In this document: one piece after another, positions 21,626 to 33,170 of the stretch
How the letters are laid out: each line of letters begins with the position of its first letter
Numbering within the stretch: position 1 is the first letter of the stretch
DNA from: Periplaneta americana
Lineage: Eukaryota > Arthropoda > Insecta > Blattodea > Blattidae
Assembly (NCBI RefSeq): GCF_040183065.1
Contig: NC_091125.1
Location: forward strand, 117,786,121 to 117,850,120
Direction: 5' to 3'
Length of the DNA: 64,000 nt
Notes under the pieces: model-generated
What the model was told of the DNA's origin: nothing
Databases searched by the model: none
Seen by the model: only the letters and a program-made list of their open reading frames with translations
Position numbers and translations under genes: made by a program

Positions 21626-23978
21626 TATAGACGTGTTGTATTTGTTTATATACCATTAGACATGTAATTCGAATTTGTTGGTTAAGTTTAAGTGTTGTAA
21701 TTATTGCGATCAGAAATACTTTTGTCATTCTGTTCATGAGCACCAGTATCCTGTAATCTGCCACAAGGATGTGGACGGATCACACAGAAAACATTCAACC
21801 CCGATAGACTGTGGAAGGGGAACCAATGCTTTCCCCTTGCTTCTACTCCTTTTTCTCCCAGTTCTGCATCCCTGTGGTAGAACAATGTCTCTCGAAAGCC
21901 ACAATGAGTTTCACAAGGAATGTTTACTGGTAATGTTGAAATTGGAAGCCATTGGAGTACTTACTGCTTGCAGGAATAGAAATTGAGTGTAACTTTGTAT
22001 ACACTCAGTATATGCATTAAATAATATATCTATTAGTGTTTGTTCTACTTTTGAAGCAAATATTTCTCTGTAAATGTCCCAAAGGATGACCTGATTAGAA
22101 CACACATAATGAACAATGAGTATCAAAGAGTTGGTGCATATTGGAATTAGAGGAGGAGTTGAGAGCTATGAAGGCTCGGAAAAGACATAAATAGTCCAAT
22201 TTTAAGAGATAGTGCCCACTTCACTTTGAGATCAAGAATATGATGTAAACATTTCTCACTGTAAGCTTTCAGTTGCACATGCTTGCTTTCCACCCAGTGA
22301 GAGGATAATGAATGGAGTTATTGCATTTGTGAAGAAAAAAACATGTTTAAAAAGGTTTTCTTTTTTGTTTTAATATTGGATTCATAAAATAACTTACACA
22401 TACCAATCACACAACTGCATAACATTGCATTATTCAAGTACAAAAAGAAATATTAAATAACATGGCTATATTAATACATTACAAGCATATTTACAAACCA
22501 CTGTACCTTTTTTTTTTATACAGCAATACATTTTCATCAATGACTTCAAGGAACTTCAACAAGAGCACACATCTTGTCTTATAGAACGGAGATTGTCAAG
22601 GTGAGGATGAAGTGAGTGATTGTAATACATTGACAAGTCTGTAAAATCCAGAGATATATTTTCATGAGCAATACATATATTTTCCAGACTGTGATGTGGA
22701 TCACAATGTATTTGTGTGTGCATAGAGTATATGTTTATGTCTTGTAGGCAGAGAACGTGTTCTCAAATGTATTAAATTTGAAGGAATATGTTGAATTGAT
22801 TGAATTCTCCCACCATTTAGACAACATTCTGCAAAAATGAATAATTTTTACAAAGCTGACACTGAAAAAAATACGGTTAAATTTCAGTATCATAAAAAAT
22901 AATTCTTTCCAGCTAGCTTTCATATCAAGTGCAATGAATGTAGAGAAAGTTGCATGGTTTCTGAAGAATATCAGCCACTAAAAGTCCGTTTGAACAGCTT
23001 AATGTTGGAACAGTGTATTTCACATAAAAATAAAAAGTTGAAAGTAAGTGCTTAAATCTTCCTTGCAATATCACTGTTTTTTTTTATATTCCACCAACTT
23101 TATTAATCCCTGAGGCTTTGACTGAATCAATGAATTTGGTACACGAAATAACAATAAATTGAAGGATATAACTAATAAAAAAAATGTGCTTACGAATGTT
23201 TGCTGCATGTGTATTATTATCATGAAATGCTGCATTTTAAATTATGTTCTCATGCCTTTAAATTGTAAAAATGCAAGAACTGCAGAATATGTGAATAAAA
23301 CAAAAATTGCAAGTTGTGTAATATAATGATAAAATAAATATTTTGATTACCTGAATCGTATACAAGTGAAACACTGATATTTTTTCCAGTTGACAAAATT
23401 ATAATTTGCGTATCTTACATGAAGTTCGTTGCCATTTTCTCATTAATATTACTTTATGTAATGAGCAGAATGGCGAGTTCAACTCCACGTAAAAAGTTCA
23501 GTTAAATATGGAGTTTTGTTATGAGAATAAAGTAATTTGTCCTCACTGTGAGCTCTACATGAATACTGAAAAGTACAGTATTTAGGTAAGAAAAAAAATG
23601 GCATTTCATATACTACCTTTACTCAAGATTATTCATTCCTGCTCTCTGCTGAGCTTCCAGATCTTATTAATATAAATCAGATTAGAACCTGATTCTAGTG
23701 TTTCAGTGAGACTATAAACTGTCCACCCAAATAATATGTATAACATTGTGTAGTATAGCAAAGATGCCTTTTCAATGCATGCAATATTGTAAGTTTCCTG
23801 GAAAATAGTATAAAATCTGATATAACACATTATCACCATAAAATCTTATAGATCCCTTTTGCGAAGTCATAATTGCTCAAAAAAGTCTCATAACCTCTAT
23901 GGCAGGAATATAGATCAATCATGCTTTTACAGTCGAAAATTGGGACTAAACAAAAATTACACCTAATAACTGGCAAAA

Positions 23979-24024
<46 letters not shown>

Positions 24025-26298
24025 ATATTAGGAAACAAAGATTTTACCTGCAGGAAAGTAAGGTCTGTTTGTGGTTACATTTTTATGTATCAATCCTAAA
24101 CATGTTTGAAGTTATTAATTCATCCTTACTTTTTATACATTTTCATTCCCGACTGCAGCATATAATTATTTCACTAAAAATAGGAAATAAAACTTCTTGT
24201 ATCAGAGAGACTTTGCACAAATATGACACGGCAGATGGGATTAAGATTTGCTAAGCTTTATCACTTAGCAATGGATGTTCATCTTTTACTGATATCCTAA
24301 ACTCAGTTCCATGCTGTCAGATTTTGTCTTCACTGTACTGTGGCAAGACATCTCAATAAGATTTTCTTCTTCTATAGAAGTCAATTCAAACTGAATTTTG
24401 ACCCTGAATGGTCTTAAATCCATGTGAACCTGTCAGTTTTATCTTTTTGAAAGTATTTTTCAAACCAGTTGATAAACTAAGTGCTCTTCAAAAACAAATT
24501 TTATGCTGCCACAGAAATCAACTTCGTTTGAGATCATAAACTGCTATGACGGAACACAACCATTGCCACTGTCTTCATTCATTTTTCTTTTCCATAGTTG
24601 CAAATATTTTCGTCAATTTTTATTTAAATTTATATCATTCAGTTTCAGAATTATGGCTTTGGTAATGAGAAAAACAATTTTTTTAATGCATGAACACATG
24701 TAAATGAAGTTTCCTCCTACTAGTATCATATTTCAATATAACTGTGTTTCGAGGTCATGAGCTAAAAAATTTGAAAGCAGATGTCCAAAATACCGTAGTC
24801 TGTTCCTTGAAGTTTTTAAACGCTTCTACAAATTCTAGGATACATTGTATGTGACCGCCACATGATTGCTGATCTACAAAATAAAATTACTGTACTAAAT
24901 ATTTAAAATCTACTCCAAGTTTTGTTCAGTACAAAACCCATTCCGATCATTCAAACAAGATTGTTCTAATTCTCGAGTAGTTTCCTTTACATCTACGGAA
25001 AATGCCATTGTACTTTTTTTATTCTCATATCAGGTACAAGAATTACAAACTTTGTAGCAGACAAGCCATATTTTTATTACTCAACTGAATCCAAGTAAAA
25101 TTTCTGATATCAAATAGTTCCTATAGAAAAAGTCTAGTCTAATATACAGGAACAAAGTCATTTATCATATTCATCCAGTGATATTAACAGAATTGGTCTG
25201 TTGGCCTGGATTGGGACACATCTATGCAACACAGTAATGTTCCTGATGTAAATAAATAGTAGGACATTTGGTTACATGATTGGTTAAAAGGGATATGTAA
25301 AAGTTAGATCTGCACAACTTTTGTATAAATTTCTCCATTGGTGAATAATAAGTGTTAGTTTGATTAAAATAGAGCGAGATATATTGTGCAACTGCTGTCA
25401 TAATATGCAGAAATGCTTTCTGTTGGCAATTTCATGTTAGTTTCATAGTTACAAAATAAGGCTACTTTGTAATGCTCATTATGAACACAGCAATACTGCG
25501 GAGTGTCTTGCCAGTTAATCAAGCATGATTTATATCAGAGGTTTTATATCATCAAAGATTAAATATTAATTAAAAGCGAATGTATAATACAGTAGTTGGG
25601 TAACATTCTGATTAGCAGGAAATTGAAATAAGATTTGAATGGAATAATTTCTTATGAGTGCATATCAAATGGATAGATGCACACCAGTCTGTCTTCAATC
25701 TACATATGGGATAAAGATGATTACTTCCTTCTTTTTGTTTACATAAGGACCATTCTAATGTTAATTGAATTTTAACCAATCCTCAGTTGTCTAGCAGTAG
25801 TACAAAGATCTGTTTCTAATGTGTAAGATGGAAGTTATCTCTACCAAAGATACTATAACACTGAGAATGACAACAGGAGGGATATATTTTAAATCGACGA
25901 GAAATTATACAACAATTTGTCCTGTTACCTTCTCAGTCAGAAACAGGATACTGATCGTTACTTGTATCATATCCGCAAGTACTTTTGAAATATGAAATTA
26001 TTTTATCCTGTCAATGATTACAGGAGTCACTGGTAAAGACATTATGAACAGAAAAATGAGAGTACCTAGGGAAAATATTCTAACATTATCTTTGTCTATA
26101 AATTCAACTAAAGCCTGCTGGGACTGAAATTTACATCTCCAGTCTGGAAAACTGCTGCACTATACAGAGGTATAAACAGCTCTGATATTTTCTCAGAAGG
26201 TGGGGAATATAGTCTATCCTGCTACAATGACGACAGAAACACATGCTTCAGTTGCATGGTGTGCTCTTGTTTTTATATGATCAAGATTTTAATTCTTC
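21151..26298. other. Five-kilobase AT-rich stretch without a supported gene
   Basis: Contains a run of about 34 T (21590-21622) and a poly-A/(TA)n tract (23975-24020). The ORFs at 21675-21986 (103 aa) and others below 75 aa show no domain, no signal peptide and no splice support. An 18-bp sequence CAGGGATGCAGAACTGGG (about 20880) recurs inverted near 21857. I see no RNA gene. Confidence 0.55.
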
Positions 26299-26545
26299 TT
26301 GTGAGTAACTCGGTAAAGCAATGGACTGCAGATTAGGCAGTCCTGAGTTCGAACGCAGGTGACAACAGAATTTTTGTAGTCTCCATAACTTATAGAACAG
26401 CTTATATCAGACTGGTTCTTTCGGAGGGTAAAAGGGCAGCTAGAACATGATGTTGACCACATCACCTGCTCCTTGTGCCGAGGTCAAGAAAGCATATGAG
26501 CTCTACCTTCATGCCTCCATATGCCACATGGCACCTTCACATATT
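26299..26545 (+). mobile_element. tRNA-derived SINE, family 4
   Basis: The tRNA-like head contains GTAACTCGGTAAAGC (A-box region) and GAGTTCGAACGCAGG (B-box region near 26346), then GTGACAACAGAATTTTT. The body has TTCGGAGGGTAAAAGGGCAG, GACCACATCACC and GTGCCGAGGTCAAGAAAGC. The arrangement matches a SINE family common in cockroaches and termites, as I recall it. The 72-aa ORF at 26447 is repeat-derived. Confidence 0.75.
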
Positions 26546-27472
26546 ATAATGTCATTAAACATAAGGATAGACAGCATTAATTTTCTAACAATTACACGTA
26601 GTGGTGATTGTTGTTTGTTGACAATATTACAGAAAATTATCTCCTGTCTTTGTAATCTATTTTAGCTAAAAGCACTCAGAGATAGTTATTTTATGCCGTA
26701 AAATATATGGCAAGAAGCTACATTTTCCTTCCAGAAGAACCAACACTATGAATATTTATTATCTTTGATTGGCTTGAACCCAAAAACCTTGCTAACATTC
26801 GATCACTGAAGATGGGTGGTTGGCTTCCAATGCTGAAAACTTTACAATGCCATCAATAGTTCTTTCTGACTCGTCTTGGCTTTTCCAACATTCAGTTTAA
26901 TTTTTTGCACATTATACATGTACATATTGTGGACCAGTGAGATATTGGATCAGCAAGTTCTCACTTGTTTTTCCAGAAGTTTTCACAATCATTATCATTC
27001 TGACTTTTGTTACCAAGAGCTGAGAAGGGAGTAATGGTTTGGTTTTAATCGTGCATAAAATAATTTTTAATACAAAAAATGTACTACATGGTGTCAGAAG
27101 CTTTACTTCCCCATCTAATGTCAAGTTACACTTACGAATTTCTCCACCTAAAACACTACCACCTTCACCTGAATCGCGGGGAAAACATTGTAACCAAATT
27201 AATCAATGAAAAATATAATCAACAATGTTTGTGATCACATCTTCAACAAAGAACCTCTATTTTATGACAAAGAGCTTAATCAATTTACTTTATTAAATGC
27301 CACAGTTTGGAGCATGTAAAAAATCAGGGATACTTTTAACAAACTGTGTGAGGGTGATTTATGGTTCTTCCTGATTTTTGTAATGGAGCATGTTGCAAAA
27401 AATAATAAATTAATATATGTCAGTATGTTACATCAAAGTGGAATGTTAATATTAATAAATTAGAGTTCATTT
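26546..27472. other. aph-1 3' flank without a supported gene
   Basis: Downstream of aph-1 (minus strand). Holds the likely polyadenylation signal of that gene and otherwise nothing recognised. Confidence 0.5.
27289..27294 (-). terminator. Candidate polyadenylation signal of aph-1
   Basis: Minus-strand AATAAA about 180 bases beyond the aph-1 stop codon. It is the first exact AATAAA I see downstream. No transcript evidence. Confidence 0.45.
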
Positions 27473-27792
27473 TCACTTGAACTTGAGGGTAGCCGCAAAG
27501 CTGCGGAATGTGCCACCAGCAACATAGAATGCCATGCATCCAGTGGCCACCATGATGCAATATGCAGGCAGTAAGGAAGCCAGGTAGAGCTCCTGTTGAT
27601 TGAAGAGTGTGAGGCACGATACCACCATGTGGGACACCAACACCCACAGCAGGTGCACATAATTCCTGGTGTCCAGTGCAGAGAAGAACACCACACTCCA
27701 GAAAGTATGTAGCATGATGAAACAGAGTGCTGTGGCTGCTGATGTCAGGAAGAACAGGTCGGAGCCGTCCTTAAGACCCATTGTTGCAGGAC
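27473..27792 (-). CDS. aph-1: aph-1 exon 2 (residues 135-240 and stop)
   Basis: The acceptor is CATTGCAG just above 27792. The first two bases complete Gly135, split by a phase-1 intron, giving ALG-PATMGLKDGSDLFF as in other APH-1 proteins. It carries transmembrane segments 5-7 and both conserved histidines. TGA stop at 27473-27475. ORFs in the other two minus frames here are shadows. Confidence 0.97.
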
Positions 27793-30705
27793 CTGCAATG
27801 CATTACAACATGACATGAAAAGCAAGCATGGCTGGTTGGTTTGTTTTTAATATTAGACACATCGTTCTCCCATCTCAGTTACACTACATTTTTTGTAGTA
27901 TGACTTCAGTTTTTCACAACTTGGACGAACTATGTTTTGTAGTATTTTGCACTGCAGTCTATACAAAATTAGGAAGGTATTGACAGTTCAGTGGCTTCAA
28001 AGCATCACCATGGCAACTGCTCAAAAACTAGCCAATCAGAGTCCATGGCAATAGGTCGACATTGCCGACTGTTTCGCAGCAAGCACGAGGTAACCAGTTG
28101 CTTTGTTCGGAAGTGTTGAATTTTCGTTACTGTGTTACAGCAAGTATTGGTGTTATGTTGCGGCTATTGTTTTCGTACATATTTTGTTGTTGATGAAGGT
28201 AGAATTAGTTTGAGTTTAGTTTTAAATTTAATTTAGATGTCAGTGTATTTATAACGCGACTTATATTGTCCATGTGTTTCACTTATACAATGTCGCAAGA
28301 CATCACTCTTGCAGTTTGCAGCCAAAACGAACCACGGGCTCAGAGGGAAGCAAGAGGTCTAGAAGTAATGGAAAAGGTGCTCCTCTTACAAGTCAAGCGA
28401 GAAAAATGGTTTGTAATGTGCAGAATTATTTCGAGAAAGAAAGAGACAATGGCAGGTCTCTTATTCCTGTACAATAGGTGGTAAATAGAGCTGCAAAGGC
28501 TCTCAAAATAGGAAAGAACACCATCGTTAAAATAGGAAAGGAGAAATTTAAGTTGAATGAGCAAGAGGATGGACCTACCAGACTTGAAACCTCGGGAAAG
28601 AAAAGAAAAGTGGATCACAATTTAGATGCCTTTCAAGATGTAATCCGGTGGCATGTATATTTATATTACTGACGAAAGGAGCATCCTACGTTAAAAAAGC
28701 TGCAAACTTCGCTTCAAGATACTGTTCTTCTCCACGGCAGTGATTCTTCTCTGCACACTGTCTTAAAGAATTTAGGTTCCTAGTATAAAAAAAATCAATG
28801 GTCGTAAGATGTTAATGAAGATAACTTATTGCTTACACACTATATACCATATTTGTATCCATTCATACGTTGTTTATCATTATTTTTTATTATATTCGTC
28901 CGGTCAAAGACTACTGTATTTATGAGTTTACGAGCTCGTGTCAGCTGCTTAGTTCTGACATGGCAGATAGATGGCGCAAAGAGCTGCACTGCACTATAAC
29001 ACAACTTCGCAACATTAGTCCCTTCCTGCATGTGTGAGAGAGAACTGTCAATACCTTTCTAGTTTTGTATAGACTGTAGATACTTTTTTTTTTCTGAAGT
29101 GGAGTCAGTATACTAGTATGTTCAGACAGAGTGTAAACATGAAATGAGATATTTATTGGAAAAGAGTAGGCTATGATACATAGCCACCTCGTTAGCTCAT
29201 ACTGACTTATGAAAACTATGGATTCAAGTTCAAATCTTGTTGATGGCAGAGCTGTATTTGTGGTGGATAAAATCAGGATTCTGAGGGTTTTTTTTTTCGG
29301 GGTTCTCCAATTTTTTTCATCATTCCACCAACACACTCCACTATTCCCATTCATCATCTCCACCTCGAAAAATAGTGCATATTTGTAGATAACTGGATGC
29401 AGTGAACAGTGTGACACTCATTGATAATACACCTGACAAGAATTGGAATACCACTATCATTTTGGGGGAAATTTCAGTATACGGATACCTCACAAACGAA
29501 AAGTTTTACAGTCCATACAAAAGAAACCAAATGATCTGGAAATGTACAAAAACTTGCCCAGACATATTCAAACATTTTTAAAAAGAACCAAAAAGATCAC
29601 ATTGTCACACAAGTGTATCTACACCGATTTCACCTTTTTGATATTCCTACTTGTCTGTGGTGTAATAATCATGATGAAGATCTGGAACACATTCTTCTAT
29701 ACTGTCCATCCATAAACCACAAAATAAGTAAATTAAAATCATCAGTACCAGTTGCAAACGACATAGCTCTGCAGTAGGTATATATTGACTACATCCTACT
29801 CTGGCTACTAGCAACAGGCATCTATAATGAACACCGATCAAAATACCCCTCATTTCTCATGAAAAACAAGAACTGAAATGACTATAGTGGACTTTGTTGT
29901 CGGCAAACAGCTGGATACATTAAGAAGATTGATTGATACCTCACTGACAACAATTAAAATACAAAGTAATACTAAGTATTACTTAGCTATCCCTTTAGTA
30001 ATTAGCAAGGGATCGCCCGTCTTTTACAAGTTAGTGGGTTCACTGAGGGAATATCGAAGTGACCTGATTTCAATGATTACGATCATTGAAATATTTTCAT
30101 ATATTCCTCGGTCCTCACGTCACTTAGATATCCCCTCAACTAACCCACTAACTAACCTTGTCACATACCATGTAAGAGACCGGCGGTCCCTTGCTAATTA
30201 CCATCTCCTTAGTTAACCCGTAACGAAACACAAATCAGAAGTCAGTCCCGTGTGTGGTGTGGGGAGATAAGGAAGATTGGCCCAATATTTTATTTCACTT
30301 ACCTAAAGCATCAGCAAGTACATTCACTAAGGAAAATGCTCCACTGATGATTCCAAATCCTAATCCTGCTACATATGCAAGGATATGCTTATTACTTGTA
30401 ATTTGTTCTGAATTATCTGTAACCTTCTTAAGCCCACTTTCAGCTTTCCTGAGAAGTTTGTAAATAAGAAATCTGAACACTTCTTGGAAAAGTACTGAAA
30501 ACACAAGTCCGAATACCAATTTCGTACGTAACGGTGTAACAACAAACCATAGTAATGATGATATTAAAAATGACAGAAGCCAAAAGAAAGCACTTGCAAT
30601 TAAGATTATTATTCTTATCGGGTCCTTTGCAATAGTAATAATAAACATTGCCAACGGCAGCCCAAATGTCACACATGTACAACCAAAGAATTCCATTATC
30701 GTCAT
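27473..30705 (-). CDS. aph-1: Gamma-secretase subunit APH-1 (two exons, complete)
   Basis: APH-1 is the seven-pass membrane scaffold of gamma-secretase, with presenilin, nicastrin and PEN-2, which cleaves Notch and other type I membrane proteins within the membrane. Joining 30705-30303 to 27792-27473 gives 240 residues, close to the fly protein. It opens EFFGCT like other family members. Conserved marks seen: AFFWLLSFLISS (about 39-50), FQEVFRF (73-79), and Gly114/Gly118/Gly122 in the GxxxGxxxG of transmembrane segment 4 (AYVAGLGFGIISGAF), known to matter for complex assembly. Also present are His163 in LLHTFW and His189 in VSHMVV, the two family histidines. No stop or frameshift. The start at 30705 (MTIMEFFG) aligns with the family. 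The 2.5-kb intron holds four transposon relics. RALGAPB starts about 1 kb upstream in the opposite direction. Confidence 0.97.
28274..28830 (+). pseudogene. Tc1/mariner-like transposase N-terminal relic
   Basis: One plus-strand frame gives QARKMVCNVQNYFEKERDNG, stop, VVNRAAKALKIGKNTIVKIG, KRKVDHNLDAFQ, VYLYY, stop, then RKEHPTLKKLQTSLQD and SDSSLHTVLKNLG. I recognise this as the helix-turn-helix N-terminal half of an IS630/Tc1-type insect transposase often annotated as an uncharacterised protein. The frame is kept but three or more stops interrupt it; the first (TAG at 28476) is a single change from AAG. It sits in the aph-1 intron in antisense orientation. The catalytic half is missing. Confidence 0.75.
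29175..29400 (+). mobile_element. Degenerate tRNA-derived SINE, family 3
   Basis: The head is CACCTCGTTAGCTCATACTG with a B-box remnant AAGTTCAAATCTTG. It is followed by TTTGTGGTGGATAAAATCAG and a T-run, in the same order as the family-3 copies at 12 kb. Lies in the aph-1 intron. Confidence 0.6.
29443..29760 (+). pseudogene. Non-LTR retrotransposon C-terminal fragment with zinc knuckle
   Basis: The first frame ends KKITLSHKCIYTDFTF; one base later the product continues as IPTCLWCNNHDEDLEHILLY then CPSINHKISK. This is the Cys-x2-Cys...His-x4-Cys knuckle after the RNase H domain of I/R1-type elements. A single frameshift near 29640 joins the two parts. Lies in the aph-1 intron. Confidence 0.7.
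29983..30222. mobile_element. Fold-back MITE in the aph-1 intron
   Basis: The sequence around 29996-30070 (GTAATTAGCAAGGGATCGCC, AGTTAGTGGGTT, AATATCGAAGTGACCTGA) returns inverted around 30115-30207 with similar words in reverse order. It lies within 100 bases of the exon 1 donor at 30302. No coding capacity. Confidence 0.7.
30303..30705 (-). CDS. aph-1: aph-1 exon 1 (residues 1-135)
   Basis: Start ATG at 30705 in the context CAACAATGA. The exon ends at 30303 before a consensus donor GTAAGT, leaving one base of the Gly135 codon (phase 1). It encodes transmembrane segments 1-4 and the GxxxG series. An in-frame second Met at residue 4 could also serve, but the first matches known family starts. 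Confidence 0.97.
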
Positions 30706-31694
30706 TGTTGCAAATTGCTTATGATCACACCTTCACAAATGATAAAATACCTAAAAATGCTCTGTCCCTATTACTGCCACCTAACTTGTATAATTTTATC
30801 AGATGACACTTAGATAACAAAGTATGAGGTTATACGTTTATGAAAACTCCGCAAGATCAAGATGACTCATATTGGCCAAACCCTGTACCACAAGTAGACT
30901 TATTTGTACAATGTAGTGTAGCTTGTCGCCATTTTTAGTGCATTGAAATGCCTGATAACTGACTTGCTCATGTTGTATACAGATTATTGACACAAAATAG
31001 TTTTATGTTAATATAATAGTTTAAACAGAGAAAATAAATTTCTTTTGACTAGTTTGGTTATCGTGATTATACATCAAGAATATGATTCAATTCATGTTTT
31101 GTATTGTAATTATCTCAATAGGTGGCAGGGTTTGTATAAAAAAAAATACGTAGTACCAACTATTCCTTGCCATATGTCACAAGATGTGCAGTGGTACCAA
31201 CAACAATTTTAATTGGGCGAAGATAGACGAACATCCAAAGTTGTCGAATTGAACGTCATCTGCTGTAACAGTGAGTTGGGGTTGGCCCTGTTGACAGTGA
31301 GAGGGTGCGTAAAGCATTAATTTTATAATGACATCCAGTATATAGAATGAGGATCTATGAATTTCGGCGTGTTTAACAGAGTGAATTATAACGTGAAGGT
31401 ATGTGTACGTAATAATTTACGTAGGGTTTTGAATCTCTGCTCATAATTAACATTTTGTTCTTAACCTCTTGTAAGGAATTTATCAGAGAAATATGTATAA
31501 TAATTTAGTCTACACTGTAGGAAAATAATTACTAGCAGAAAATATCAGTAAATTTAAGAGTAGTGTGATTGATGTAGGTCTACGTTACAACCAAAACAGT
31601 GTATAAACGCAAATAGTGTATAGTTTTTATAATTTTTTGGCATCCAAAATTGTTGGTTTGTTTTATCGATTCCCAGGATTCTGAGGGTTGTGGG
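30706..31694. promoter_or_regulatory. Divergent intergenic region between aph-1 and RALGAPB
   Basis: Only about 990 bases separate the two start codons, and the genes point away from each other. RALGAPB probably has a non-coding first exon here: GTATGT at 31399 is a good donor, and the coding exon is preceded by an acceptor (GATTCCCAG ending 31676) with 18 untranslated bases before the ATG. I see no clear TATA box for either gene. Shared promoter use is inferred. Confidence 0.5.
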
Positions 31695-31898
31695 ATGTAC
31701 TCGGAGTGGGCATCACTCACCTCCCTGATCCAAAATGGAAACGAAGAAAGTCAAAGTGTCTTGGGGAAATTCCCCATGGCAGCTGGGAAAGAAGTGGCGA
31801 TGGCTGTAGTTAAACAACTAGCTGCCAATTTAGGTTTTGCGCAAGCTGCAGAACCTAGTCCATTGACCACCGATCGAGAAGTCCAATGGTGTATGGAG
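31677..31898 (+). CDS. RALGAPB: RALGAPB first coding exon (residues 1-68)
   Basis: ATG at 31695-31697 begins [13 protein letters not shown], matching the family start. Coding ends at 31898 (WCME) before donor GTAAAG, phase 0. The 18 bases 31677-31694 are untranslated, and their acceptor implies an upstream non-coding exon. Confidence 0.93.
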
Positions 31899-33128
31899 GT
31901 AAAGAGTCATAAAATATATATATTATGTAGAAATGTCAGAAAGCTGGGTATTGTCAATGAAAAGTATTGTAACTTTTTATTCTCACTTTTACCACCACAC
32001 ACACCCGTCAACAATGTGACTTTTATTCTTAATAATTCAACCTACAACAATGGGTATCCACTCAACACAGCAACACAATAGTCGTTATTGTACTCCACAC
32101 GACGACAATGACAATACACGTGTATTATTGAGAAGAACAACAATGTACTCCTAATTTCAATTAATGTTCACAAAGCACTAAGTGCAGAACAAAACTGTCA
32201 GTTCTCAGTTCACAATTCGCTTGCCTTGACTAGTTCTTCTAGCTCATTGTTCAAGTTCACTGCACATCGAACTCAAATCCTCCGGATGCGTCACCTTCGC
32301 TTGGCCACTGCCACGGTTACGGACTCACTCAAGTTCACTGCACGTCAAACTCAGATCCTCTGCTGTCCAAGACAAGACTTGAAGGCTGACGAAAGACTAA
32401 CTTTCTCGTGACTGACTTTCGTCGGCAACTCATGGTGTTATTTATTTACCACGAACATCGAGAATGTTCTGCGTCGCGAGTCTTCTGGACCTCAACAGCA
32501 ATCAGTCTGGAAACAAATGACGATTGCAAAGCATGTTTTATAGTACCATGAAGAATTTGCATTTTGTAATGTTGGCAAACAAAGAAACAAGTGCTAGGAA
32601 AGTGATAAAAACAAACAAATGCTAGGGAATTGATACAAATAAACAAATGCTAAGGAAGTGATAAAATTTTGCTATAAGCAGCCATGATTGGTTGAAAGAC
32701 GTCCTTTCGTACCATTTTATTGGTCAAAAGCAGTATGACGTAGTAAAAGTGTAATAGTCATAAAAATCTGATGCACAGATGTAACAATTGTGTTGTCCTA
32801 TAAGCTAAAATTTCTGTATTACTTATTTATTATGTTTGACATAGGCCTAGTAATAGTTTTCTAAGGACATTCTTTAGTCACACCCTAATTTTGTCTTAAC
32901 TTCGATTCCCGCGCCATAGCATTATGGTCTAAGGAAGCATCATACCTAGCACTCATGTAACAGAATGCATGCTATTTCGAATCCTCATGAGGAAGAAATT
33001 TTCTCATGAAAATTTCGGTCAGTGCATGAGACTGGTGCCCATCAACATTGTGATGAATTTGGAGAACTATGATAGATAGCAAAATCTGGTTGTGCAAACC
33101 AATTATAATGGTTGGGGGGATCATCATG

Positions 33129-33170
<42 letters not shown>

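Noticed and set aside
27420-27696. Two further minus-strand ORFs of 75 and 78 aa
   Set aside because: Out-of-frame shadows of aph-1 exon 2.
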